DNA from: an uncultured Flavobacteriaceae bacterium | GTDB lineage: Bacteria; Bacteroidota; Bacteroidia; Flavobacteriales; Flavobacteriaceae | Reading direction: 5' to 3' | Assembly: GCA_938029725.1 (NCBI GenBank) | Contig: CALHGE010000014.1 | Location: 1-64,000, forward strand | DNA length: 64,000 bases | In this document: in pieces, positions 31,763 to 40,275 of the stretch | How positions within the stretch are numbered: the first letter of the stretch is position 1 | Layout of the letters: every line of letters starts with the position of its first letter | Notes under the pieces: generated by a model | What the model was told of the DNA's origin: nothing | Database searches by the model: none | Seen by the model: only the letters and a program-made list of their open reading frames with translations | Position numbers and translations under genes: made by a program

Positions 31763-31874
31763 AAATAAAATTGGTGTTGGTTGCTTAATGAATTGGTCAA
31801 GTTAAAAATAGCCTAGCAGATAACAAAGAATCGGACAAATACTTTTAACTTTAAATTTTAAAAATTGTAATGAA

Positions 31875-32441
31875 ATGGCATTAACACCAAGTAATATGTT
31901 GCCTTTAGGCACAAAGGCTCCTGATTTCAACTTGATGAATTCCGTAACTGACCAAACGCTTAACCTTACCGCCATCAAAGGAGAAAAAGGCACAGTGATT
32001 ATGTTCATCTGTAATCATTGTCCGTTTGTGATTCATGTAAACTCTGAAATCGTGAAAATAGCAAACAAATATCAGTCTAAAGGAATCAAATTCATTGCGA
32101 TATCAAGCAATGATGTTGTAGATTACCCACAAGATGCCCCACACCTAATGAAGCAAGTCGCAGCAGAAGCTAGCTATCCTTTTCCGTACTTATATGATGA
32201 GACGCAAGAAGTCGCTAGCGCATATGATGCCGCTTGCACTCCTGATTTTTATGTATTCAATGAAGATTTAAAATTATCATACCGCGGTCAATTAGACGAT
32301 TCTCGACCAGGAAATGGAATTCCATTATCGGGTTCTGATTTGCGAATTGCTCTAGATGCCTTGCTGGACGGAAGCGTACTTAGCGAACTACAAAAACCGA
32401 GTATCGGCTGCAATATTAAATGGAGCCATAATCGTCATTAA
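31875..32441 (+). CDS. Thioredoxin family/AhpC-TSA-like protein
   Basis: MFICNHCPFVIHV, CTPDFYVF. Confidence 0.9.
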   Translation: MALTPSNMLPLGTKAPDFNLMNSVTDQTLNLTAIKGEKGTVIMFICNHCPFVIHVNSEIVKIANKYQSKGIKFIAISSNDVVDYPQDAPHLMKQVAAEASYPFPYLYDETQEVASAYDAACTPDFYVFNEDLKLSYRGQLDDSRPGNGIPLSGSDLRIALDALLDGSVLSELQKPSIGCNIKWSHNRH

Positions 32442-32452
32442 TTTATTTTGAA

Positions 32453-32773
32453 ATGAAAATCAACCCCAAAGAGGCACTTCAAAAAATTTCAAAAGCTGAA
32501 TCACCATTTCTAAGTGTATTTGAACATGGCACACTTTCGGTGGAAATCTATAAACCAAAAAAGGTTGATTTACAAAAGCCACATACGAGAGACGAAGTGT
32601 ATATCATCATTTCAGGCAGTGGAGCATTCATAAATGACGGAATTCGAAGTAAGGTCAAAACGGGAGACTTTCTTTTTGTTCCTACAGGTATTGCACATCG
32701 ATTCGAAAACTTTACCGAAGATTTTTCAACTTGGGTTCTTTTTTATGGCCCCGAAGGTGGCGAAAAAGCATAA
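32453..32773 (+). CDS. Cupin domain protein
   Basis: EVYIIISGSGAFINDG...GDFLFVPTGIAHRFEN. Confidence 0.9.
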   Translation: MKINPKEALQKISKAESPFLSVFEHGTLSVEIYKPKKVDLQKPHTRDEVYIIISGSGAFINDGIRSKVKTGDFLFVPTGIAHRFENFTEDFSTWVLFYGPEGGEKA

Positions 32774-32776
32774 TAT

Positions 32777-33307
32777 ATGATGAAAAATATTGTGCATTTT
32801 GAAGTCCTAACCCCTGAAAGTTATACGAGTTATATTGAAGTTGGAACTGAAGCCTACAACCAACATTATTTACATCTTTGGCCCAATGGAAACTCATCAC
32901 CCTATATTGAAGGTAGTTTCACAAGAGCAGTTCTTAAAAAAGAAGCGGAAGATGACAACACCTTATTATACAGAATTCTTAGCAACAAAAAAGTAGTTGG
33001 AGTTTTAAAAATCACCCTAGCTGCAGCCTATGCTTCTTATGGTAAAAAAGAAGCCTTATATATCGATAAAATTTATATTCTAAACGAATATTCTGGAAAA
33101 GGGATAGGTAAAAAAGTACTCCAATTTGTCACACTTCGTGCAAAAGAAATGCAAAAACAAATTATTTGGTTAGATGCTATGCAGAAAGGCCCTGCTCTAG
33201 CTTTTTACCTCAAAAACGGATTTGAAATCCACGGCAAAAACAAAGTACCGTATACAGAGGTTCTTCAAGAAGAACGTTTGATGTGGGTTATGGTGAAGAA
33301 GCTTTGA
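32777..33307 (+). CDS. GNAT family N-acetyltransferase
   Basis: LYIDKIYILNEYSGKGIGKKVLQF. Confidence 0.92.
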   Translation: MMKNIVHFEVLTPESYTSYIEVGTEAYNQHYLHLWPNGNSSPYIEGSFTRAVLKKEAEDDNTLLYRILSNKKVVGVLKITLAAAYASYGKKEALYIDKIYILNEYSGKGIGKKVLQFVTLRAKEMQKQIIWLDAMQKGPALAFYLKNGFEIHGKNKVPYTEVLQEERLMWVMVKKL

Positions 33308-33373
33308 TTTTACTTGTTTGCTTAGAAGATAATTTAAAAATAAGAACCTCAATTACGAGTTAAATTACAGTAC

Positions 33374-33576
33374 TTAATTTTTAGCGCTTTCTAATTTCAT
33401 AAAAGGTGCATTAGGTATAGCTACTTCGTAAGAAGGCGCTATTAATTCTCAGTAGCATCCAAGATATTGACTTCAAGATATTTAGAAATTTTAGTGTTTA
33501 TAAAACTTTCTAAATCAGACGCACATATACTTCGGCATTTAACATTTAAACCGGTACTTCCAAAGTAAAATTCAAC
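33374..33576 (-). pseudogene. Possible decayed coding remnant in two frames
   Basis: Start-less VEFYFGSTGLNVKCRSICASDLESFINTKISKYLEVNILDATEN* (33442-33576), then ELIAPSYEVAIPNAPFMKLESAKN* (33374-33448) in another frame. Confidence 0.2.
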
Positions 33577-33772
33577 TTAAAAAAACGAATTAAATTTCTT
33601 ATTTACACCCCTATTTGTACTCTTATTCTAGCTAAAAATCCGTACCCAAAATATCATACCACAAAGAGTCAATCAAAAAAACCTATTTCCTAAGAATCAA
33701 ATTATAGGCTATTCAACATCAACTACCTTGGCTGTTGGCAATTTAAAATTGATTGCGCTTCATTGCTTGATA

Positions 33773-34315
33773 TCAAATCCAGCCCTCGCGCAATATCACC
33801 CCTTCAATATGTGCAAAATGATGATTGCTATGCCAAGCATATTTTCCAATATTTTCAGCAATTGTAACCGCTGTATTTCCCTCTGGGTGCACATAATATT
33901 TCTGTAAATCATCCTCAGAAAGACCTTTAAGCAAATACACTAATTTCGCGTGTAAAGCTGTGATATACGTAAGTGAAAGTTTAATGGGTGCCGTTCTTGC
34001 GTCAAACAAGTTGCTCCACTCTTTTTCCTCATAAGCCTTAATCAAGGGCTTATCTTCTGTCAAAGCCCATTTAAAGCGCGTATAGCTATTGTGGTGACTA
34101 TCAGCAATGTGATGAATTACTTGCCTAATCGTCCAACCTTCAGTACGATAAGGCGTTTCTAACTGTGCTGCTGAGAGCTTATTAACCAAAACCTCAAGTC
34201 GCGAAGGAAGCTCCTCTAGAACCAGAATCCAGTTCTTTATATGTGTTGATCTAATTTCTTTTGGGCATTCAAAATGGCCTATTGGATATTGAAGTTTTTC
34301 AAGCGGATTCTCCAT
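33773..34315 (-). CDS. YfiT-type bacillithiol transferase / DinB family metal-dependent hydrolase
   Basis: LQYPIGHFECP...EGWTIRQVIHHIADSHHNSYTRFKWALTE...YAWHSNHHFAHI. Confidence 0.93.
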   Translation of the reverse strand: MENPLEKLQYPIGHFECPKEIRSTHIKNWILVLEELPSRLEVLVNKLSAAQLETPYRTEGWTIRQVIHHIADSHHNSYTRFKWALTEDKPLIKAYEEKEWSNLFDARTAPIKLSLTYITALHAKLVYLLKGLSEDDLQKYYVHPEGNTAVTIAENIGKYAWHSNHHFAHIEGVILREGWI

Positions 34316-34559
34316 ATCATAAATGTAAAAAAATAATATCCTTCTCAGCTTTAAGATCAAAAAAAATAAAGGCTAATTTTTAGCCAGCATAAAATAACAA
34401 AAACGCAAGGTTCTATTTACAAATGACTTCACCTTCTATAGTGGCATCTTAGCAGGTCATAATTCTAAAACCTTCTGATCTACGAAAGGTTTTTTAGTTA
34501 AAAAAGTAGGGTGAAAGAAACTTCCAGTTGTTGTAGAGGTAACAAACAAACACACCAAA

Positions 34560-35072
34560 ATGAACTATCGAAAAATTCTTTTCTCATACCTACTCTGTAT
34601 TACTTTTTCAAGTTGCTGTACAAGCTTTGGAGATTGTAACGATGACTTTATTGATACTGGTTCTCGATACGAGCCTATCTTTTTAAATCGCTTGGATTTT
34701 GAAAAATCAATACAGCTAAAAACTTCGCTTGCTATTGGCACTTCCGGAAAAATATATGTGAAAGACAAGCTTCTTTTTATCAATGAACTTCATAAAGGTT
34801 TTCATGTGTATGATAACAGTGACCCTACAAATCCGAAGGCTATCAATTTTTTAGAAGCACCCGGCTCTACAGACCTTGCTGTGCGTGGAAATATAATTTA
34901 TATCAACCAAGCTACTGATTTGATTGCTATTAACTATAATTCTGAAACAAACACAGCGCTTTTAACCAAACGAATTCCGAATACCTTTCCTCCATTAACT
35001 TCCCCCGATGGCTTTGAAGCATATGCTATTCCTGAAAATACTGTAGTCGTTGATTGGAAACTAAAAAACTAA
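34560..35072 (+). CDS. Lipoprotein with LVIVD-like beta-propeller repeats
   Basis: SSCCTSFGDC; GKIYVKDKLLFINELHKGFHVYDNSDPTNPKAI. Confidence 0.7.
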   Translation: MNYRKILFSYLLCITFSSCCTSFGDCNDDFIDTGSRYEPIFLNRLDFEKSIQLKTSLAIGTSGKIYVKDKLLFINELHKGFHVYDNSDPTNPKAINFLEAPGSTDLAVRGNIIYINQATDLIAINYNSETNTALLTKRIPNTFPPLTSPDGFEAYAIPENTVVVDWKLKN

Positions 35073-35078
35073 AGCACC

Positions 35079-35825
35079 ATGAAGAAATACGTATATATTC
35101 TTATGTTATTCGCAGCCACTGTAGCCTGCGAATCAGATTCAAGTAATAGTGAATCACAAGTAGCGAATTCCGACGGTCAAGGAGGTTCTTTAGCTAGGTT
35201 TACTTTAAAAGGAGATTACCTGTATACAGTAGATAATTTCGGTTTAAATGTTTTTAATGTTGCGAATACCTCAGACCCGATCAAAGTTAATTCTGTACCT
35301 ATCGGATTCAATATTGAAACACTTTTTGGATACAAAGACTATCTATATATTGGCTCACAAAATGGCATGTTTATTTATAGCCTGCAGAACCCTGAGTTTC
35401 CAGACCGCTTAGCAAGTGTTGAACATTTTACCGCTTGCGACCCCGTAATTGCCAATGACACCCATGCCTTTGTAACGCTGCATTCAGAAACTTTTTGCGG
35501 TAATGACATCAATGTATTAGAAATTTATGATGTGAGCAAAATCACTGAACCTGTGCTTTTAAACCGCAGAAATTTAACATTTCCAAGAGGGTTGGGCCTG
35601 TATGGAAATTTCCTTTTTGTTTGTGATGATGAAATTAAAATCTTTGATATCTCAAAGCCTGAAGAATCAAAATTAGTAAGCGCCATCAAACGAAACGCCT
35701 TTGACCTAATCATTCAAAATGATTTATTAATTGCCATAGGTGAATCAGGAGTATATCAATATCGCTTATCAAACAATTCTGAAGAGGGCGTTTCGATTAA
35801 CGCATTGAGTGCAATTGACCTATAG
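35079..35825 (+). CDS. LVIVD repeat lipoprotein
   Basis: Lipobox VACESD; FTLKGDYLYTVDNFGLNVFNVANTSDPIKV. Confidence 0.8.
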   Translation: MKKYVYILMLFAATVACESDSSNSESQVANSDGQGGSLARFTLKGDYLYTVDNFGLNVFNVANTSDPIKVNSVPIGFNIETLFGYKDYLYIGSQNGMFIYSLQNPEFPDRLASVEHFTACDPVIANDTHAFVTLHSETFCGNDINVLEIYDVSKITEPVLLNRRNLTFPRGLGLYGNFLFVCDDEIKIFDISKPEESKLVSAIKRNAFDLIIQNDLLIAIGESGVYQYRLSNNSEEGVSINALSAIDL

Positions 35826-35851
35826 CATTCTATGAACACCTTTTGTAATTA

Positions 35852-35888
35852 AAAAATGGCCCCGACCTAATTGTCAGAGCCATTTTTC
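35852..35888. terminator. Terminator-like hairpin
   Basis: AAAAATGGCCCCGACCTAATTGTCAGAGCCATTTTT. Confidence 0.7.
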
Positions 35889-35969
35889 ATTTGTAAACCA
35901 TTCAAGCTTTACGCTATATATCTTATCTTGCTATTAATCGTAATAACACAAGTCAAATATTAAATTCCC

Positions 35970-36968
35970 ATGAAATCTTTTACAATAGCTGAAATTAACA
36001 CCTTATTGGACGGTGAACTAGTTGGACATACTACAGAAAACATATGCGGCCCTGAAGAACTTCAAAAAGCACAAACGGGTCACATCACTTTCATTGGAAG
36101 CAGTAAATATATAACGCGCTGGAAAGATTCTAAAGCTTCTGCAGCCATCGTAAACGCAAATTTAGAAGTAGAACCTGGAGAAAACAGAGCCCTCATTAAG
36201 GTGAGAAATGCTGATCTCGCCATGGCCAAAATATTAGAAGTATTTCAACCTGAAGCTCCAGTTTTTGATACCGATGTTCATCCTACCGCTGTGGTTCATA
36301 AAACTGCTAGACTAGGAGAAGGCTGTAAAATTGGAGCAAACTCTTACCTTGGCAAAAATGTAGTTTTAGGAGATGGGGTTATCCTCTATCCTAACGTTAC
36401 TATTTTAGATGACACCACTATTGGTAACGGAAGTATCATCTGGTCTGGAACCGTTATCCGAGAACGTTGTGAAATTGGAAAAGCTTGTATTTTTCATGCT
36501 AACGTAAGCATTGGTGCAGACGGTTTTGGCTATCGTCCTAGCGATGATGGTCGCGGACTGGTGAAAATACCTCAAATAGGCACGGTAATTATTGGTGACG
36601 ATGTTGAGATTGGAGCGAATTCTTGTGTGGACCGCGGAAAATTCAGTGCTACTATTATTGGCGACAATTGTAAAATAGATAATCAAGTACAAATCGCGCA
36701 CAATTGTATTATGGGTAGATCATGTATTATGGCAGGACATAGTGGCTTGGCAGGTTCGGTAACTCTAGGTGATGGGGTAATCATAGGGGGTAGTGCCTCT
36801 ATAAAAGACCATACAACACTTCATTCTGGAGTAACAGTTGGCGCAGGTTCAGGCGTTGTTGGAGATGTTGCCGCCGGAAAAACTGTTCTAGGGTACCCCG
36901 CTCAAGATTCTAGAGAAATGCTAAAACAATGGGTGATGATGCGCAAATTATCCAGACCAAAGAAGTGA
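35970..36968 (+). CDS. lpxD: UDP-3-O-(3-hydroxymyristoyl)glucosamine N-acyltransferase
   Basis: Hexapeptide repeats; ANVSIGADGFGYRPSDDG; QVQIAHNCIMG. Confidence 0.97.
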   Translation: MKSFTIAEINTLLDGELVGHTTENICGPEELQKAQTGHITFIGSSKYITRWKDSKASAAIVNANLEVEPGENRALIKVRNADLAMAKILEVFQPEAPVFDTDVHPTAVVHKTARLGEGCKIGANSYLGKNVVLGDGVILYPNVTILDDTTIGNGSIIWSGTVIRERCEIGKACIFHANVSIGADGFGYRPSDDGRGLVKIPQIGTVIIGDDVEIGANSCVDRGKFSATIIGDNCKIDNQVQIAHNCIMGRSCIMAGHSGLAGSVTLGDGVIIGGSASIKDHTTLHSGVTVGAGSGVVGDVAAGKTVLGYPAQDSREMLKQWVMMRKLSRPKK

Positions 36969-37081
36969 TTTTATACCTGGCAAAGCGCATTCAGAAATAG
37001 ACACCTAATCAATTCAGAGCCTTAACGTTAGCCTAACTTAAAGATAATATCCGAAAATTAAAACATTTAACAATTAAATAG

Positions 37082-37089
37082 TATCTTTG
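37082..37089 (+). promoter_or_regulatory. Bacteroidota -7 element TATCTTTG for csp gene
   Basis: Matches TAnnTTTG, upstream of cspA-like gene. Confidence 0.6.
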
Positions 37090-37118
37090 GCCTTTAATAA
37101 TTTTTAATTTTTTATATT

Positions 37119-37313
37119 ATGAGTAAAGGAACAGTTAAATTTTTCAATGATTCAAAAGGTTATGGTTTTATCACTGAAGAAGGTTCGAACGAAGATCATT
37201 TTGTACACATTTCTGGCTTAATCGACGAGGTTCGTGAAGGTGATGCTGTAGAATTTGAACTACAACAAGGTAAAAAAGGATTGAACGCCGTTAATGTGAA
37301 GGTATTAGACTAA
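37119..37313 (+). CDS. Cold-shock domain protein (CspA family)
   Basis: GTVKFFNDSKGYGFITEE...DHFVHIS. Confidence 0.97.
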   Translation: MSKGTVKFFNDSKGYGFITEEGSNEDHFVHISGLIDEVREGDAVEFELQQGKKGLNAVNVKVLD

Positions 37314-37338
37314 GATAGGTATTAAACTTTTTTATAAT

Positions 37339-37373
37339 AAGGCCGCAACTTTTAGTTGCGGCCTTTTTTTTTG
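37339..37373 (+). terminator. Strong rho-independent terminator of csp gene
   Basis: AAGGCCGCAACT-TTT-AGTTGCGGCCTTTTTTTTT. Confidence 0.95.
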
Positions 37374-37415
37374 CGCAAAATTCGATCAGTTTACTAAGAT
37401 TACTTTTAAAATAGT

Positions 37416-37429
37416 ATGCTTTAAAGCAT
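37416..37429. repeat. Palindrome ATGCTTTAAAGCAT
   Basis: Perfect 14-bp palindrome. Confidence 0.8.
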
Positions 37430-37436
37430 TTAGAAT

Positions 37437-37458
37437 ACGTTTTATTGAAATAAAACGT
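37437..37458. repeat. Palindrome ACGTTTTATT-GA-AATAAAACGT
   Basis: Perfect 10-2-10 inverted repeat. Confidence 0.85.
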
Positions 37459-37511
37459 TGGTTATTATAAGGATAGTAAATTTCCTTAGTATCATCTAAA
37501 AATGTAAAACT

Positions 37512-37610
37512 ATGATTGCCTTCTTTAGTATCCTGTTTATTTTGATTGGTCTTAACATCGCCTTCTTAAGATTTAGGTCGATAGAACTAAAAAAGCAAGA
37601 CTTAGTATAA
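37512..37610 (+). CDS. Micro-ORF, 32 aa hydrophobic single-TM peptide
   Basis: MIAFFSILFILIGLNIAFLRFRSIELKKQDLV*, pattern shared with 37680 and 57367. Confidence 0.5.
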   Translation: MIAFFSILFILIGLNIAFLRFRSIELKKQDLV

Positions 37611-37645
37611 ATAGCAGTAGGGTATTTATACTTTCAATTGTTATA

Positions 37646-37666
37646 AGGGTCTCTGAATAAGACCCT
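37646..37666. repeat. Hairpin AGGGTCT-CTGAATA-AGACCCT
   Basis: Perfect 7-bp stem between the two micro-ORFs. Confidence 0.7.
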
Positions 37667-37679
37667 AAAACTGAACACT

Positions 37680-37760
37680 TTGACAACCTTCTTTAGTATT
37701 CTAGTAGTGATGATACTTGCAAATCTTCTTTTACTGCTTCTCGGTGTCAATGAGCACTAA
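37680..37760 (+). CDS. Micro-ORF, 26 aa hydrophobic single-TM peptide (TTG start)
   Basis: (M)TTFFSILVVMILANLLLLLLGVNEH*, aligns without gaps to 37512 through N15. Confidence 0.4.
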   Translation: MTTFFSILVVMILANLLLLLLGVNEH

Positions 37761-37838
37761 ATAACTCCAAATAAGCATAAAAAAACTCCCTTCCATTTTA
37801 ATGAAAGAGAGTTTAGAATTTCGTTGAAATAAATAACT

Positions 37839-38771
37839 CTAATTGATAGCCATTAATTCTACATCGAATATTAGTGTAGCATCTGGTGGAATTACACCTC
37901 CAGCACCTGCACTACCGTACGCTAAGTCAGAAGGGATTACAAAGCGAGCTTTATCTCCTATTTGCAAAAGGGCAATTCCTTCATCCCAACCTTTGATTAC
38001 TTGACCAACCCCTAGCTGAAAGCTAATAGGATCACTTCTTTTGTATGAAGAATCAAAAACCTCTCCACTTAGTAAAGACCCTTCATAATGAACAGATACG
38101 TTACGCCCTGATTCTGCTTTTGCTCCATCGCCTTTTTGAATAATCTTGTAGCGAAGTCCACTAGCTGTTGCTTCAAAACCTGCTGCAACTTTATCTAATT
38201 CTACTGCTTGCTTTGCCTTGTCAGCCGCTAATCTTTCTGATCCAGAACTCTTAAATGTATCAAATGCCTTAGCAGCATCGAAACCTTCAGCTGCTGCACC
38301 TACTCTTACAATTTCAAGACTTGTGATTTCGTCACCTTGAGCAACTGCATCCACGATATCTTGACCAGATTCTACATGACCGAAAACGGTATGCTTATTA
38401 TCTAACCAAGGCGTAGGTATATGTGTAATAAAGAATTGGCTACCGTTTGTTCCTGGTCCAGCATTCGCCATAGAAAGCACTCCGGGTACGCTATGCGTAA
38501 GCTCAGGATGAAATTCATCATCAAACTTATATCCTGCATCTCCGGTTCCTGTGCCTTGCGGGCAACCACCTTGAATCATAAAGTCAGGAATAACTCTATG
38601 AAATTTCAACCCATTGTAATAAGGCTCACCAGCTGCTTTAGCTGTGTTTTGTTGTTTCCCTTCTGCTAAGGCAACAAAGTTACCGACAGTTCCAGGGGTT
38701 TTATCGTGTGTTAATTTCACTACTATTTCTCCTTTCGAAGTATTGAATTTTGCGTAGATTCCTTCTTGCAT
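37839..38771 (-). CDS. Dual-domain peptidylprolyl isomerase (cyclophilin + FKBP)
   Basis: Cyclophilin FHRVIPDFMIQGGCPQGTG...GSQFFIT, then FKBP VSVHYEGSLLSGEVFDSSYKRSDPISFQLGVGQVIKGWDEGI...IPSDLAYG. Confidence 0.95.
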   Translation of the reverse strand: MQEGIYAKFNTSKGEIVVKLTHDKTPGTVGNFVALAEGKQQNTAKAAGEPYYNGLKFHRVIPDFMIQGGCPQGTGTGDAGYKFDDEFHPELTHSVPGVLSMANAGPGTNGSQFFITHIPTPWLDNKHTVFGHVESGQDIVDAVAQGDEITSLEIVRVGAAAEGFDAAKAFDTFKSSGSERLAADKAKQAVELDKVAAGFEATASGLRYKIIQKGDGAKAESGRNVSVHYEGSLLSGEVFDSSYKRSDPISFQLGVGQVIKGWDEGIALLQIGDKARFVIPSDLAYGSAGAGGVIPPDATLIFDVELMAIN

Positions 38772-38967
38772 TTTACCAAATTTTTATTGAGCGGCAAAGG
38801 TAAGTAAAAGTTGGGAGTTAGCTATTGATGGTTGGGCGCTCCACAATGGCAGTTTTAAACGTGACTGATTTTTTTATAAACCTTGAATTACTAAAGAAAA
38901 ATTATTTTTAGCTCAGCGCTTTGATGACAACAAAGTTTAGTTGTTCAATACTTAGGTAGTACAGCAA

Positions 38968-40164
38968 TTATTTGTCTCTGTTAGTAGCTGAAAAACTCTT
39001 TGGATATTTTTTTCCATTCAAAAATTTTCCAATAAATGTCGTTCTAACAAAGTAATGGTAGGTTGTAAAACAGATAAAAGTTGTGGTGACTAAAACCGTT
39101 ATGAATTTGACAGTTGATGGTACATTCCAATTGAATAAAAGGCTTGGAATGAATGCTGTTAATGGCAAATGAATTAAGTACACCCAATAGGATGCATCAG
39201 AAATATAGCGCATTCTTGATGAGTGCTTACTTCCGAAGCGGATAAATAAGCCTGTAATTCCAAAAATAAATAACCAAACTGTAAATGATTTTAAAAAGAT
39301 AATATGTTCCTCTCCTAATGTTTTTAAATTAAAAAGATAAAATATGGTGACTATAAAACCTAATACCACACAAAGCCAATCTAAACGCATCATACTATCC
39401 AACAGATGTTTTGACTTAAATAAAAGCCAGCCCACAAGGTAAAAAAAGAAAAAGAAGATAAAGGTGCTGAAGTAAGGTATAAACGACATACCTCCTGTAC
39501 TGGTAGTTCCCATGACTAGATAAACCAAACAAGTCAAACCTGAAAAAACAAACACACGTGCTATTGGTTTTTGAATGACCCAATTAAAAGCCTTTGAAAT
39601 ATTTGCTGAAAAATAGGGCAGTTTCCTAAATCCAAAAGCCAATACTACAGCAGCGGCTGTTGCTAAAATCAGATAGTACAAAAACCATAAATGATATGTT
39701 TTTCTTGGAATAAAAATATCTAGACTGGAAAAATTGACAATGGTCTCAGCAAAAGCATTGTTGCTTTGAGCAAAAATTAATTGTGTAAAACCAAAAGAAA
39801 AGATAATGATTGGCCAAAGCAAAAGAATAAATACGACAAAAGGATATACGAGTCTTGACAACCTATTTTTTATCATTTTTAAAGGAGTTCTAGTATAAAA
39901 TAACATCGCTCCAAAAAAGCCAGCTACCAGAAAAAATAAGGGCATACGAAATCTAGATATTATGTGCTTAATTAAATCATTGGTAATGTGGGTAGCACCG
40001 GTGTCCTTCAATGGCCAACCTTCACCTAAGTCACTGACACCATACGTAAGTGCAGAATGGAATACCAATCCTAGCATCATCATAATTGCTCGTAAGGAAT
40101 CTAAAGAATGTATTCGTTCTATACTGGGCAGTATTTTTGCCATATTATTGCACTCTTTTTTCAA
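38968..40164 (-). CDS. Acyltransferase family membrane protein (OpgC/acyltransferase_3-like)
   Basis: RIHSLDSLRAIMMMLGLVFHSA, about 10 TM segments. Confidence 0.9.
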   Translation of the reverse strand: MKKECNNMAKILPSIERIHSLDSLRAIMMMLGLVFHSALTYGVSDLGEGWPLKDTGATHITNDLIKHIISRFRMPLFFLVAGFFGAMLFYTRTPLKMIKNRLSRLVYPFVVFILLLWPIIIFSFGFTQLIFAQSNNAFAETIVNFSSLDIFIPRKTYHLWFLYYLILATAAAVVLAFGFRKLPYFSANISKAFNWVIQKPIARVFVFSGLTCLVYLVMGTTSTGGMSFIPYFSTFIFFFFFYLVGWLLFKSKHLLDSMMRLDWLCVVLGFIVTIFYLFNLKTLGEEHIIFLKSFTVWLFIFGITGLFIRFGSKHSSRMRYISDASYWVYLIHLPLTAFIPSLLFNWNVPSTVKFITVLVTTTFICFTTYHYFVRTTFIGKFLNGKKYPKSFSATNRDK

Positions 40165-40275
40165 CTTGTTGTTTTAGTTTTTCGTACGCCATTAACCTAA
40201 AAAGTTGAAAAAATACGACCAATTTCTAACAAGAAAGCCTTCTATTTTTGTTGATAGCCAGGTAAGACATCATTT

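Noticed and set aside
34560-35825. Possible single LVIVD gene split by a frameshift
   Set aside because: Second ORF has its own start and lipobox (VACESD) after a 6-nt gap, so two adjacent lipoprotein genes is the simpler reading.
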